Shown: positions 52,211 to 59,921 of the stretch, one piece after another | Layout of the letters: each line of letters starts with the position of its first letter | Numbering within the stretch: position 1 is the stretch's first letter | Origin: Alistipes sp. | GTDB lineage: Bacteria > Bacteroidota > Bacteroidia > Bacteroidales > Rikenellaceae | Assembly: GCA_017624955.1 (NCBI GenBank) | Contig: JAGAMA010000019.1 | Coordinates: forward strand, 62,001 to 126,000 | Direction: 5' to 3' | DNA length: 64,000 nucleotides | The notes under the pieces: generated by a model | Databases searched by the model: none | Seen by the model: only the letters and a program-made list of their open reading frames with translations | What the model was told of the DNA's origin: nothing | Translations under genes and position numbers: made by a program

Positions 52211-54676
52211 TTACGAACGCACGACAGCGCCACACTTCTGCTCGAACTGACGTTGCAGGTTCGACATCACGCGCTCGATCGTCTTTTCGTCGAGCGTGCG
52301 GGTCTTATCCTCGAGCAGGAAGCTCAAAGCATACGACTTCTTACCCTCGGGGAGCTTGTCGCCCTCGTAAACATCGAACAGCGAGACACGCTTCAGCAGC
52401 TTGCGCTCGGTCTGCAGGGCCACCTCACGCAGCTCGGCAAAGCTTACCGAACGATCTACGAGCAGGGCCAGGTCGCGCTTCACCTCGGGGAACTTCGAAA
52501 GCTCCTCGGCCTGGATGCGGTGCTTCTTCGTAGACTTTACCAACAGGTCGAAGTTCAGCTCCAGGAAGTAAACCTCCTGCTTCACATCGAGCTTCTTTCT
52601 CAACTTCTGACTCACAACACCGATCTCGAGCAGCTTCTTACCATTCAGCTGAACAGCAATTGCCTCACTGTACAGATCGCTCTTCAGCGGCTCGCACTTC
52701 AGCGTATAGATATCCTGACCAAAGCGCTTGAGGAGCTTCTCGGCCATAGCGCGCAGCGTAAAGAACGAGGCTTTGAGCGGCTTGGTATCCCACGACTGGG
52801 GCACAGCAACACCCGTTACGGCCATTGCCAGACGATACTCTTCGTCGTAGGCAGCCAGGGGATTCTCCTCGGTCGCCTTCTCGGCATTGTAGAAGTAGCA
52901 ATTACCAAACTCGTAGAGCTTCAGGTCGGCGTGCTTGTGGTTGATGTTGAGGGCCATGGCCTCCAACATGTTGAACAAGAGCGTCTGGCGCATCACATTC
53001 AGGTCGGCACTCAGCGGATTGAGAATCTTCACGCAGTTTTCCGCCTTGTAGCTCTCCAGCCCCTCGTAGTAGGCCGCCTTGGTGAGCGAGTTGGACATAA
53101 TCTCCGTATAACCGTTGGCCGTCAGGAAGTCGGCCGAGAGGTTCATCAGCTTCGTGCGATCGGGGCGCGGAGCATACGAAAGGGTCGAGCGAACCTGCTG
53201 CGGAATCTCTACGTTGTTGTAACCATAGATGCGCAGAACATCCTCCACCAGGTCGGCCTCGCGCTGTACATCGACACGATAGGGCGGAACGGCCACGGTC
53301 AGCACGCCCTCGTTTTCGCCGAGCACCTTGACCTCCAATGCCTCGAGGATCGTCATCACGGTCTCGGTCGGGATCTCCTTGCCGACGAGCATCTTCAGTC
53401 GCTTCAACGAGAAATCGAAGACAAAATCCTTGGCCGGCTCGTCGCAGATGTCGATAATCTCGGACGAGATCTTACCACCGGCAAGCTCTTTGAAGAGCAG
53501 CGCGGCACGCTTCAGCGCGAAGACCTGCATACGGGGATCGACACCACGCTCAAAGCGGAACGAGGAGTCAGTATTCAGGCCAAAGCGCTTGGCCGTCTTG
53601 CGCACCCATACGGGGTTGAAATAGGCACTCTCGAGGAAGACATTGACCGTCTCATCGCTCACACCCGAATCCAGACCGCCAAAGACACCACCGATACACA
53701 TCGGGCGCTCGGCCGAGCAGATCATCAGATCCTTCTCCGTGAGCTTGCGCTCCACACCGTCGAGTGTCACGAAGGGCGTACCCTCCGCGCAGGTGCGAAC
53801 CACAACCTCCTTACCCTCGATCTTATCGGCATCGAAGGCGTGCAGGGGCTGGCCCAGCTCGAAGAGCACGAAGTTCGTAATATCGACCAGGTTGTTCTTG
53901 GGGTTGATACCGGCAGCACGCAGCGAGTTCTGCATCCACTCGGGCGAAGGGGCGATCTTGCAATCGGTAATCGAAAGACCCGTATAGCGAGGCGCAGCCT
54001 CCTTATTCTCCACGCGCACCTTGATCTCCAGGTCGTGGTTATCGACCTTAAACTCCTCGACCGAAGGCCACTGAAGCTCGGCAGGGATATTGTTGGCCTT
54101 AAGGTAGGCATAGAGGTCGCGGGCGACACCGATGTGCGAGGCGGCATCGACACGGTTCGGCGTAAGGCCGATGGCTATCAGGTAGTCATCCTCGATGTGG
54201 AGGTACTCCTTGGCCGTCGTGCCGACCACAGCATCGGCCGGAAGCTCCATAATGCCGTCGTGCGACTCGCCGATACCGAGCTCATCCTCGGCGCAAAGCA
54301 TACCGAGCGACTCCACGCCGCGAATCTTCGAGCGCTTGATCTTGAACTCCTCGTCACCGCCGTTGGGGTAGAGCACCGTGCCTACCGTAGCACAGAGCAC
54401 CTTCAGGCCCTGGCGGCAGTTCGGCGCACCGCAGACAATACCGAGCGGAGCCTCGGCACCCACATCCACGGTCGTAATGTGGAGGTGATCCGAATCGGGA
54501 TGATCCTCACAGGTCAGCACTTCGCCAACCACGACACCCTTCAGACCGCCCTTGATCGTTTCGATCTTCTCGAAGCCCTCGACCTCGAGGCCGATATCGG
54601 TCAGAATCTTGGCAATCTCCTCGGCCGAAAGATCGGTCTTGAGATAGTGTTTAAGCCAATTGTAGGAAATATTCAT
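52211..54676 (-). CDS. pheT: Phenylalanyl-tRNA synthetase beta subunit
   Basis: 821 residues in full-length bacterial PheT order: N-terminal coupling and tRNA-binding EMAP domain (VGEVLTCEDHPDSDHLHITTVDVG), B3/B4 editing region, B5 (VRVDVQREADLVEDVLRIYGYNNV), the catalytic-like core, and C-terminal ferredoxin-fold anticodon domain (LSKFPEVKRDLALLVDRSV). Monocistronic; pheS is not in the window. Confidence 0.97.
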   Translation of the reverse strand: MNISYNWLKHYLKTDLSAEEIAKILTDIGLEVEGFEKIETIKGGLKGVVVGEVLTCEDHPDSDHLHITTVDVGAEAPLGIVCGAPNCRQGLKVLCATVGTVLYPNGGDEEFKIKRSKIRGVESLGMLCAEDELGIGESHDGIMELPADAVVGTTAKEYLHIEDDYLIAIGLTPNRVDAASHIGVARDLYAYLKANNIPAELQWPSVEEFKVDNHDLEIKVRVENKEAAPRYTGLSITDCKIAPSPEWMQNSLRAAGINPKNNLVDITNFVLFELGQPLHAFDADKIEGKEVVVRTCAEGTPFVTLDGVERKLTEKDLMICSAERPMCIGGVFGGLDSGVSDETVNVFLESAYFNPVWVRKTAKRFGLNTDSSFRFERGVDPRMQVFALKRAALLFKELAGGKISSEIIDICDEPAKDFVFDFSLKRLKMLVGKEIPTETVMTILEALEVKVLGENEGVLTVAVPPYRVDVQREADLVEDVLRIYGYNNVEIPQQVRSTLSYAPRPDRTKLMNLSADFLTANGYTEIMSNSLTKAAYYEGLESYKAENCVKILNPLSADLNVMRQTLLFNMLEAMALNINHKHADLKLYEFGNCYFYNAEKATEENPLAAYDEEYRLAMAVTGVAVPQSWDTKPLKASFFTLRAMAEKLLKRFGQDIYTLKCEPLKSDLYSEAIAVQLNGKKLLEIGVVSQKLRKKLDVKQEVYFLELNFDLLVKSTKKHRIQAEELSKFPEVKRDLALLVDRSVSFAELREVALQTERKLLKRVSLFDVYEGDKLPEGKKSYALSFLLEDKTRTLDEKTIERVMSNLQRQFEQKCGAVVRS

Positions 54677-54723
54677 ATCGCGTACTTTATTTGTATTTGT
54701 CTAAATGAGCGCGTAAAGATACA

Positions 54724-54768
54724 AAAATGAATTAAGAATTAAAAATTATGAATTAAGAATTAGGAAAA
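54724..54768. repeat. AATTAAG-type heptad array upstream of pheT
   Basis: AATTAAG AATTAAA AATTATG AATTAAG AATTAGG, period 7, just upstream of a near-consensus minus-strand -7 box (TATCTTTA). Confidence 0.8.
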
Positions 54769-54811
54769 ATTGCCCATGCGCAGTAAAAACATCTCGCTTA
54801 CACAATTTAGA

Positions 54812-54843
54812 TTTGGATTTTTGGATTTCATTTTCTAAATTTG
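54812..54843 (+). promoter_or_regulatory. Promoter of the trp leader and trpB2
   Basis: TTTG (54812-54815), 20 bases, TAAATTTG (54836-54843). Puts the transcription start near 54849, about 15 bases before the leader peptide ATG. Confidence 0.7.
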
Positions 54844-54863
54844 TGAAAACAAACCGCACGAAA

Positions 54864-54926
54864 ATGTTCGTAACTCTTACTCTGCAGGCTTGGTGGTGGC
54901 GTCCGCTCGTCTCTCGTGAACAATGA
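54864..54926 (+). CDS. Trp leader peptide (attenuator control peptide)
   Basis: A 20-codon reading frame, MFVTLTLQAWWWRPLVSREQ and stop, with three consecutive Trp codons (TGG at 54891-54899). It follows a good promoter, precedes an intrinsic terminator (54966-55005) and trpB2 (55042). The distance from the Trp codons to the terminator (about 70 bases) is that of classical trp attenuators. By the standard mechanism, ribosome stalling at the Trp codons when tryptophanyl-tRNA is scarce would prevent the terminator. The frame is too short to be sure by coding statistics; the evidence is WWW plus position plus terminator. This covers the 365-base gap between pheT and trpB2. Confidence 0.85.
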   Translation: MFVTLTLQAWWWRPLVSREQ

Positions 54927-54965
54927 GGGCCGCTTGGCCGTGCGCAGTACAGAACCTAAAACCGC

Positions 54966-55005
54966 AACCCGTTGTTTACGATAAGTAACAGCGGGTTTTT
55001 ATTTT
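54966..55005 (+). terminator. Trp attenuator terminator
   Basis: Stem AACCCGTTGTT / AACAGCGGGTT of 11 base pairs (one G-T), followed by TTTTTATTTT, 37 bases before the trpB2 ATG. I could not settle by eye which upstream segment forms the antiterminator; a GGCC-GCTT-GGCC hairpin lies at about 54928-54939. Confidence 0.85.
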
Positions 55006-55041
55006 GCATTTACACGTTTTTATTCCATAAAACTATTCGCC

Positions 55042-56403
55042 ATGAAGACTAAAAAATTCATTCTTCCGGAAAATCAACTGCCGACCGCGTGGTACAACCT
55101 CATAGCCGACATGCCCAACCGCCCGAATCCCTACCTGAATCCCGTGACACGCAAGCCGACAACGGTCGATGACCTCTCGGTCCTGCTGGCCGAGGAGTTG
55201 GCTCGTCAGGAGCTCTCGACCGAGCGCTACATCGAGATTCCCGAAGAGGTGCAGCAGATCTATCGCATCTGGCGACCGGCGCCGTTGGTGCGCGCCGTGG
55301 GGCTGGAGAAGGCGCTCGACACGCCGGCCAAGATCTACTTCAAGAACGAAGGCGTATCGCCCGTGGGTTCGCACAAGCCCAACAGCGCCGTACCGCAGGC
55401 CTACTACAACGCCAAGCAGGGCGTACGTCGCCTCACGACCGAGACGGGCGCAGGGCAGTGGGGTTCGGCCCTTTCGTTTGCCGGCAATCTGTTCGGTCTC
55501 GATGTTGAGGTCTTCATGGTGCGCGTGAGCTACGACCAGAAGCCCTACCGCCGACTGATGATGCACACCTGGGGTGCGGAGTGCTACGCCTCGCCAACCG
55601 AGCTGACCGCCTCGGGACGTGCCGCCCGCATGGCCGATCCGCATGCAGCAGGCAGCCTCGGCCTGGCCATTTCGGAGGCTGTGGAGCGTGCCCTGGAGGA
55701 TCCCGAGGGAACGCGCTACTGTCTGGGTAGTGTGATGAACCATGTGCTTTTGCATCAAACGATTACGGGCGAGGAGGCCATTCTGCAGATGCAGATGGCC
55801 GATGCCGAGCCGGATGTGGTGATCGGCTGCATCGGCGGAGGTAGCAACTTTGGCGGTATTGCTTTCCCGTTCCTGCGCAAGAACTTCTGCGAGGGGAAGA
55901 AGATCCGCGTTGTAGCCGTCGAGCCGGAGAGTTGTCCGAAGCTCACACGCGGTATTTTCCAATACGACATTGGCGATGTGTCGGGTTACACGCCACTGAT
56001 TCCGATGTACACGCTCGGTCACGATTTCCAACCCTCGGCAATCCATGCCGGAGGCCTGCGCTACCACGGAGCGGGTGCCATCATCAGCCAGCTGCTGCAC
56101 GACGGAGCAATCGAAGCGACGGCTATTCCGCAGACCGAGACGATGAAGGCGGGCGTACTCTTTGCCCGTACCGAGGGTATCATTCCCGCCCCCGAATCGA
56201 CCCACGCCATTGCCGCAGCGATCCGTGAGGCGCAATGGGCCAAGGTGGAGGGACGCGAAAAGACGATCCTGTTCAACCTCTCGGGTCACGGCACGATCGA
56301 CCTCTACGCCTATGAGCAGCACCTGGGCGGTCATCTGCAGGACTACGTTCCCTCGGACGAGGAGATTGCCCGCACGGTGCAGCAGTTGGAGCGGATCATC
56401 TAA
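55042..56403 (+). CDS. trpB: Tryptophan synthase beta-like subunit TrpB2
   Basis: 453 residues. The PLP lysine is Lys112 in GVSPVGSHKPNSAVPQAYYNAKQG; the phosphate loop is GCIGGGSNFGG. The length and SHKPNSA, LSGHGTIDLYAYE motifs place it in TrpB2, which usually works without TrpA and condenses indole with serine, i.e. indole salvage. It stands alone between its attenuator and a terminator with no other trp gene. The Trp-codon leader makes tryptophan-dependent control nearly certain. Confidence 0.95.
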   Translation: MKTKKFILPENQLPTAWYNLIADMPNRPNPYLNPVTRKPTTVDDLSVLLAEELARQELSTERYIEIPEEVQQIYRIWRPAPLVRAVGLEKALDTPAKIYFKNEGVSPVGSHKPNSAVPQAYYNAKQGVRRLTTETGAGQWGSALSFAGNLFGLDVEVFMVRVSYDQKPYRRLMMHTWGAECYASPTELTASGRAARMADPHAAGSLGLAISEAVERALEDPEGTRYCLGSVMNHVLLHQTITGEEAILQMQMADAEPDVVIGCIGGGSNFGGIAFPFLRKNFCEGKKIRVVAVEPESCPKLTRGIFQYDIGDVSGYTPLIPMYTLGHDFQPSAIHAGGLRYHGAGAIISQLLHDGAIEATAIPQTETMKAGVLFARTEGIIPAPESTHAIAAAIREAQWAKVEGREKTILFNLSGHGTIDLYAYEQHLGGHLQDYVPSDEEIARTVQQLERII

Positions 56404-56416
56404 ACGAGTCTATACA

Positions 56417-56459
56417 AAAAAACGAGCGTGTTTGATGGATTCAAACACGCTCGTTTTGC
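56417..56459. terminator. Bidirectional terminator after trpB2
   Basis: Long stem AAAACGAGCGTGTTTGA / TCAAACACGCTCGTTTT; serves the convergent lipoprotein gene as well. Confidence 0.9.
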
Positions 56460-56471
56460 TTAACGCCCTCT

Positions 56472-57053
56472 TCAATCGTTATCTTCGACATCATAGCCAC
56501 CTTCGGGATCGACCTTCACGACATAGGCGAAGTTGCGTGTCCACAAGGCAAGCTCGGCCTTGAGTGCCGCCTCAAATGCGGCCGGATTAGTCGGATCGCA
56601 GGGTAGGGTTACGCTGTGGCGCTCGATATCGGGGCTCTCCATCCAGTGCACCTTGCCATCCGTGCGGTACTCCTTAAACTCCTCCGTAAGAGCCATCTGC
56701 AACGTGTAGCTCGTCTTGTCGTAAGTGACACCCTCCTTGGGCGTTACCGATACGCCAATTTGAAAGTCGGCAGGCAGAGCATCGGCCTCAAAGACCTTTT
56801 GCCAACGCTTCGTCGTCAGTGTCTCCTCTTTTGGGGTCATCGTGCCATCCGCAGCGGCCTCCTCGTAGCTGAAGGTTACGTCGGCCAAGGCCAGCACATC
56901 GTCGCTCACCTCGTAAGTGAAGGTGAACTCCATCTTCTCAAAGTCATACTTCTTGCCCGAATCATCGGACGAATCACACGCCACGACCACCACGGCAGCC
57001 GCCAGCACCACCAGACACGCCAAGAAGGCGCTTCTCCATACATGTTGTTTCAT
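56472..57053 (-). CDS. Lipoprotein of unknown function, ECF operon neighbour
   Basis: 193 residues, signal with lipobox VVAC then DSSDDSGKKYDFEKMEF. The mature part is rich in beta-strand-like and acidic stretches (FTFTYEVSDDVLALADVTFSY; GVSVTPKEGVTYD) and carries a single possible immunoglobulin-like or NigD-like fold. I do not recognise the family. It starts 73 bases after the sigma/barrel gene pair and may be the third gene of that operon. Confidence 0.7.
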   Translation of the reverse strand: MKQHVWRSAFLACLVVLAAAVVVVACDSSDDSGKKYDFEKMEFTFTYEVSDDVLALADVTFSYEEAAADGTMTPKEETLTTKRWQKVFEADALPADFQIGVSVTPKEGVTYDKTSYTLQMALTEEFKEYRTDGKVHWMESPDIERHSVTLPCDPTNPAAFEAALKAELALWTRNFAYVVKVDPEGGYDVEDND

Positions 57054-57126
57054 ACCTTGTAACATTGATTAAGTGTTGTTGCAAGGCAAGGGTGCAAATA
57101 TCGGGCAAAACAGGCCTTCGGGGAGA

Positions 57127-58371
57127 TTATTTTTCGCTACGCAGGCGGAAACGCAAACCTGCACGCAACGAAAGGGTCAGCGGATTCTCCGTGCGGATCG
57201 TCCGCAGTCGCGTTTCGGTCAACTGATAACCCAGGTCGGGTTCAAAGTAGAGCTCCGTCAGCTCGCCCAGGCGATAGCGCGCGCCGGCCACGACCGAGAG
57301 CGAAAGTTGCAATCTTCGATCATGCACCGATATACTCCCCACCTCGTTGTGCAGCGGCAATTCAACCACGCCACCTGCACCCGCATAGAGGCCGAAACGC
57401 CCCGCATTGAGCAGCTCTTTGTGCAAGCGAATCGGCACACCCAGCAGGTGGAGCGACTGCCGCTCCGTAGCATAACGATAGCGCACCTTGGAGCGCAGCA
57501 GGGTATACTGCAGACCCGTTTCGAGCGAGAAGCCGCGCCCAAGCTCGTGTGCCACGGTCACGCCGACACTCCACGGGCGGTAATGCTCCAAATCGGCCGT
57601 GGCGTAATCCGCCGGCCATGTGGTACGCCGCATCTGCTTCGGTTCTTGCGGAAGGGGGCGCAGCAACGAATCGGCATCGAAGGCACCGTCTGTGTTTCCC
57701 TGCATGAAGTCTTCTCCAACCCACGAATCGGCAGCTCCTGCACCGATCCCCACACCGGCTCCGCTACTGCCGACAACACCCAGCCGCCAACCACGCTTTG
57801 CGGGGCGCACCACACGGCGCTGGGCGATCAACATCTCATCGCGTTGTTTGGCAGGGGTGGCAGTTTGTTCTTTCGGCTTCGACGGGGTGGTTTCAACCAC
57901 CTCTTCGGCCACATCCGCCACCTCGGAAGATGGGGGAGTCACCACCGCTTCGGAGGTTTGATTTTCGGGCAGCTGCACAACCTCATCTTTTACTTTTGAT
58001 AAGATCTCTTTTTCGACTGATTGAACGGGATTTATCGACGTTACACGATTAGCCGCGATCGGCTCTTGCGGTGCAAGTCCATCGACCTGTTCCGTCAGCC
58101 ATGGAGCATCATCCGAAGCAGACAACTCCACCTCCTCGGCCACCCAATTTTCATCCACCTGCTCCACGGGGATAAAGTACCACAGCACGCCACACACCAG
58201 AGCCACCAGGGCAGCCGCAACGCAGGCTCTGCGCCACCAAATCCACATCACACCCCGTTCCGTCTGCGACAATGCCCCCTCGAGGCGTTTCCACCCATCG
58301 GCAGGAGGTGCCACCTCCGTTTCAGCCAGCCGTTCGGCCAGACGATCTATCCACTCTTTGTCCCGTATCAT
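57127..58371 (-). CDS. Fusion of anti-sigma-like N-terminus, inner-membrane helix and outer-membrane beta-barrel
   Basis: 414 residues. Residues 1-45 (KEWIDRLAERLAETEVAPPADGWKRLEGAL) are cytoplasmic and look like the short sigma-binding part of Bacteroidota anti-sigma factors. Residues about 47-67 (RACVAAALVALVCGVLWYFI) form one transmembrane helix. About 68-185 is acidic and Pro/Thr/Glu-rich. About 190-414 is a barrel-like domain (PWSVGVTVAHELGRGFSLETGLQYTLL, HLLGVPIRLHKELL, YAGAGGVVELPL, YFEPDLGYQLTETRL, LTLSLRAGLRFRL), of the OMP_b-brl family. The gene overlaps the ECF sigma gene by four bases (ATGA), so the two are made together. The topology, inner-membrane helix plus outer-membrane barrel, is unusual. 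Confidence 0.78.
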   Translation of the reverse strand: MIRDKEWIDRLAERLAETEVAPPADGWKRLEGALSQTERGVMWIWWRRACVAAALVALVCGVLWYFIPVEQVDENWVAEEVELSASDDAPWLTEQVDGLAPQEPIAANRVTSINPVQSVEKEILSKVKDEVVQLPENQTSEAVVTPPSSEVADVAEEVVETTPSKPKEQTATPAKQRDEMLIAQRRVVRPAKRGWRLGVVGSSGAGVGIGAGAADSWVGEDFMQGNTDGAFDADSLLRPLPQEPKQMRRTTWPADYATADLEHYRPWSVGVTVAHELGRGFSLETGLQYTLLRSKVRYRYATERQSLHLLGVPIRLHKELLNAGRFGLYAGAGGVVELPLHNEVGSISVHDRRLQLSLSVVAGARYRLGELTELYFEPDLGYQLTETRLRTIRTENPLTLSLRAGLRFRLRSEK

Positions 58372-58913
58372 CTCTCTTGCTCTTTTTTATCCATCAGACG
58401 TCGCGCCAACGATGCGCGTGCGCGAGCCAACTGCGAGGAGGAGCTACGCTCCTTGATCCCCAACAGATCGGCAATCTCGCGGTGCGAAAGGCCCTCGACA
58501 TAGTAAAGGTTAAAAATGGTGCGATACCCCTCAGGAAGCCGACACACCTCCTCGAAAAGTTCCGCCGAGGAGAAGCAATCGAGCAGTTCGATTGTCGGCT
58601 CGTCGGCAGACTCGCCAACCAAAAGCTCTTCGCACGCACCCTTTGCCGTTCGATGGCGCAAGTGCTCGATACAAAGATTCACCGCCACGCGATCCATCCA
58701 ACCACGCAGAGAACCCTCGCCGCGCCACTCAAAACCCCGAACCGCCTTAAAGACACGCAAAAAGCTGTCGTGCAGCAGATCTTCGGCCTCCTCCCGACCG
58801 CCCATATAGCGCTGACACAGGGACATAAGATGCCCTGCAAAGCGATCGTAAAGCTCCTTCTGAGCCTCACGATCGCCAGCTTTCAGACGATCGACCAATG
58901 CTAATTCCTCCAT
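58368..58913 (-). CDS. ECF-type RNA polymerase sigma factor
   Basis: 181 residues with sigma-2 (LYDRFAGHLMSLCQRYMGGREEAEDLLHDSFLRVFKAVRGF) and sigma-4 (LPEGYRTIFNLYYVEGLSHREIADLLGIKERSSSSQLARARASLARRL). No sigma-3, so an extracytoplasmic-function factor. First gene of an operon with the anti-sigma-like barrel protein that overlaps it by four bases. Its targets are unknown; the neighbouring lipoproteins are candidates. Confidence 0.95.
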   Translation of the reverse strand: MEELALVDRLKAGDREAQKELYDRFAGHLMSLCQRYMGGREEAEDLLHDSFLRVFKAVRGFEWRGEGSLRGWMDRVAVNLCIEHLRHRTAKGACEELLVGESADEPTIELLDCFSSAELFEEVCRLPEGYRTIFNLYYVEGLSHREIADLLGIKERSSSSQLARARASLARRLMDKKEQER

Positions 58914-58995
58914 GGTTCGGGTTGCGATTCATACTATAAACGGCGGGGAGACCGAAATACTGCATCGGAAAGACTAAAAAATCATAAAAAATTTT

Positions 58996-59003
58996 TATCT
59001 TTG
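58996..59003 (+). promoter_or_regulatory. -7 element of the NigD-like gene
   Basis: TATCTTTG, perfect TAnnTTTG, 63 bases before the ATG at 59067. Confidence 0.55.
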
Positions 59004-59066
59004 CATGCAGTATTCGGACTTTTGTCCGTTTATGGAGTGAAAGATAACTAAAAACTATAGAAAAAC

Positions 59067-59765
59067 ATGAAGAAAATTGCATTAATGATGACGGCCTTTA
59101 TCGCTGCATTCGCGATGACGGCCTGCAACGAGTCGGACTCGGACTACGCAACGGATGTAGCCTATGGAAATGTTACCTCCACTGCGCCGGTAACATTTAT
59201 GACCGATGACAACCAGATGCTGGTGGTAGCCGACGATTCGGTAGTAGGCAACTACACCCCCGATTTCGGCCAGCGCGCACTGATCTACTACAAGCGCCTC
59301 CAGACCGCCAACGGCACCAGCAGCAACCAGATCAAGCTCTTCGGCTATTACCACTTCAGCGACGGCGATTCGGAGATCATCGTCGAGGGCGAGGACAGCT
59401 CGTATGGCGATGTAGATATCGACATCTGGCGTCCCGAGGGTGCTTACTACCTGGTGCACTCCATTAAAAAGGTAATCGATATGGCTGTGACCTTCCCCGG
59501 TACGGAGGCAGGCATCAAGAACCACACGCTGACGCTCGTGCTGGACGAGGATGATCCCGTTGATGAGAACAACCTCCTGAAGCTCACCCTGGCACACAGC
59601 ACCTCGGACACGGAGGCTGAGGCAAAGGAGACCATTGCCACGCTCTACACCTTTGATCTGACCCCCTTCGCGTTCCACATCGAGGGTACGGATGGTGTAA
59701 CGATCACGACTCCGGGTATCAAGTCGGAGAAGCCGGTATCGCACAGCTTCCTGTGGGGCAAATAA
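59067..59765 (+). CDS. NigD-like lipoprotein
   Basis: 232 residues. Signal MKKIALMMTAFIAAFAMTAC with lipobox MTAC, then NESDSDYATDVAYGNVTST. The two-part layout, with a LIYYKRLQTANGTSSNQIKLFGYYHF strand block and a C-terminal beta part, resembles NigD-like proteins of Bacteroidales, named from a bacteriocin immunity context but of unknown function here. Divergent from the ECF operon with 153 bases between. Confidence 0.75.
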   Translation: MKKIALMMTAFIAAFAMTACNESDSDYATDVAYGNVTSTAPVTFMTDDNQMLVVADDSVVGNYTPDFGQRALIYYKRLQTANGTSSNQIKLFGYYHFSDGDSEIIVEGEDSSYGDVDIDIWRPEGAYYLVHSIKKVIDMAVTFPGTEAGIKNHTLTLVLDEDDPVDENNLLKLTLAHSTSDTEAEAKETIATLYTFDLTPFAFHIEGTDGVTITTPGIKSEKPVSHSFLWGK

Positions 59766-59787
59766 ACCGCCACAACACACCTAAGCC

Positions 59788-59828
59788 ACGAAAGCTCTCT
59801 CCCGTAGCAGGAGGGGGCTTTCTTTTTT
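59788..59828 (+). terminator. Terminator of the NigD-like gene
   Basis: Stem of AAAGCTCTCTCCC / GGAGGGGGCTTT with mismatches, followed by CTTTTTT. Confidence 0.7.
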
Positions 59829-59887
59829 AAGGTGTAATTTATACGCTCTTTCGGCCTTTCGCGTTTTTACTTTCGATAAAATAGTTG

Positions 59888-59895
59888 TATCTTTG
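59888..59895 (+). promoter_or_regulatory. -7 element of the serine hydrolase gene
   Basis: TATCTTTG 26 bases before the ATG; a TTTT at the -33 position is weak. Confidence 0.5.
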
Positions 59896-59921
59896 CTTAA
59901 TCATTTCAGCCGAAAACTACG

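Noticed and set aside
52154-54730. An 858-codon plus-strand frame opposite pheT
   Set aside because: Same cause; pheT carries all domain signatures and the antisense translation resembles no family.
54840-54853. TTTGT-GAAA-ACAAA palindrome at the trp leader transcription start, as a repressor operator
   Set aside because: Too short and overlapping the -7 box; such AT-rich symmetry is common by chance.
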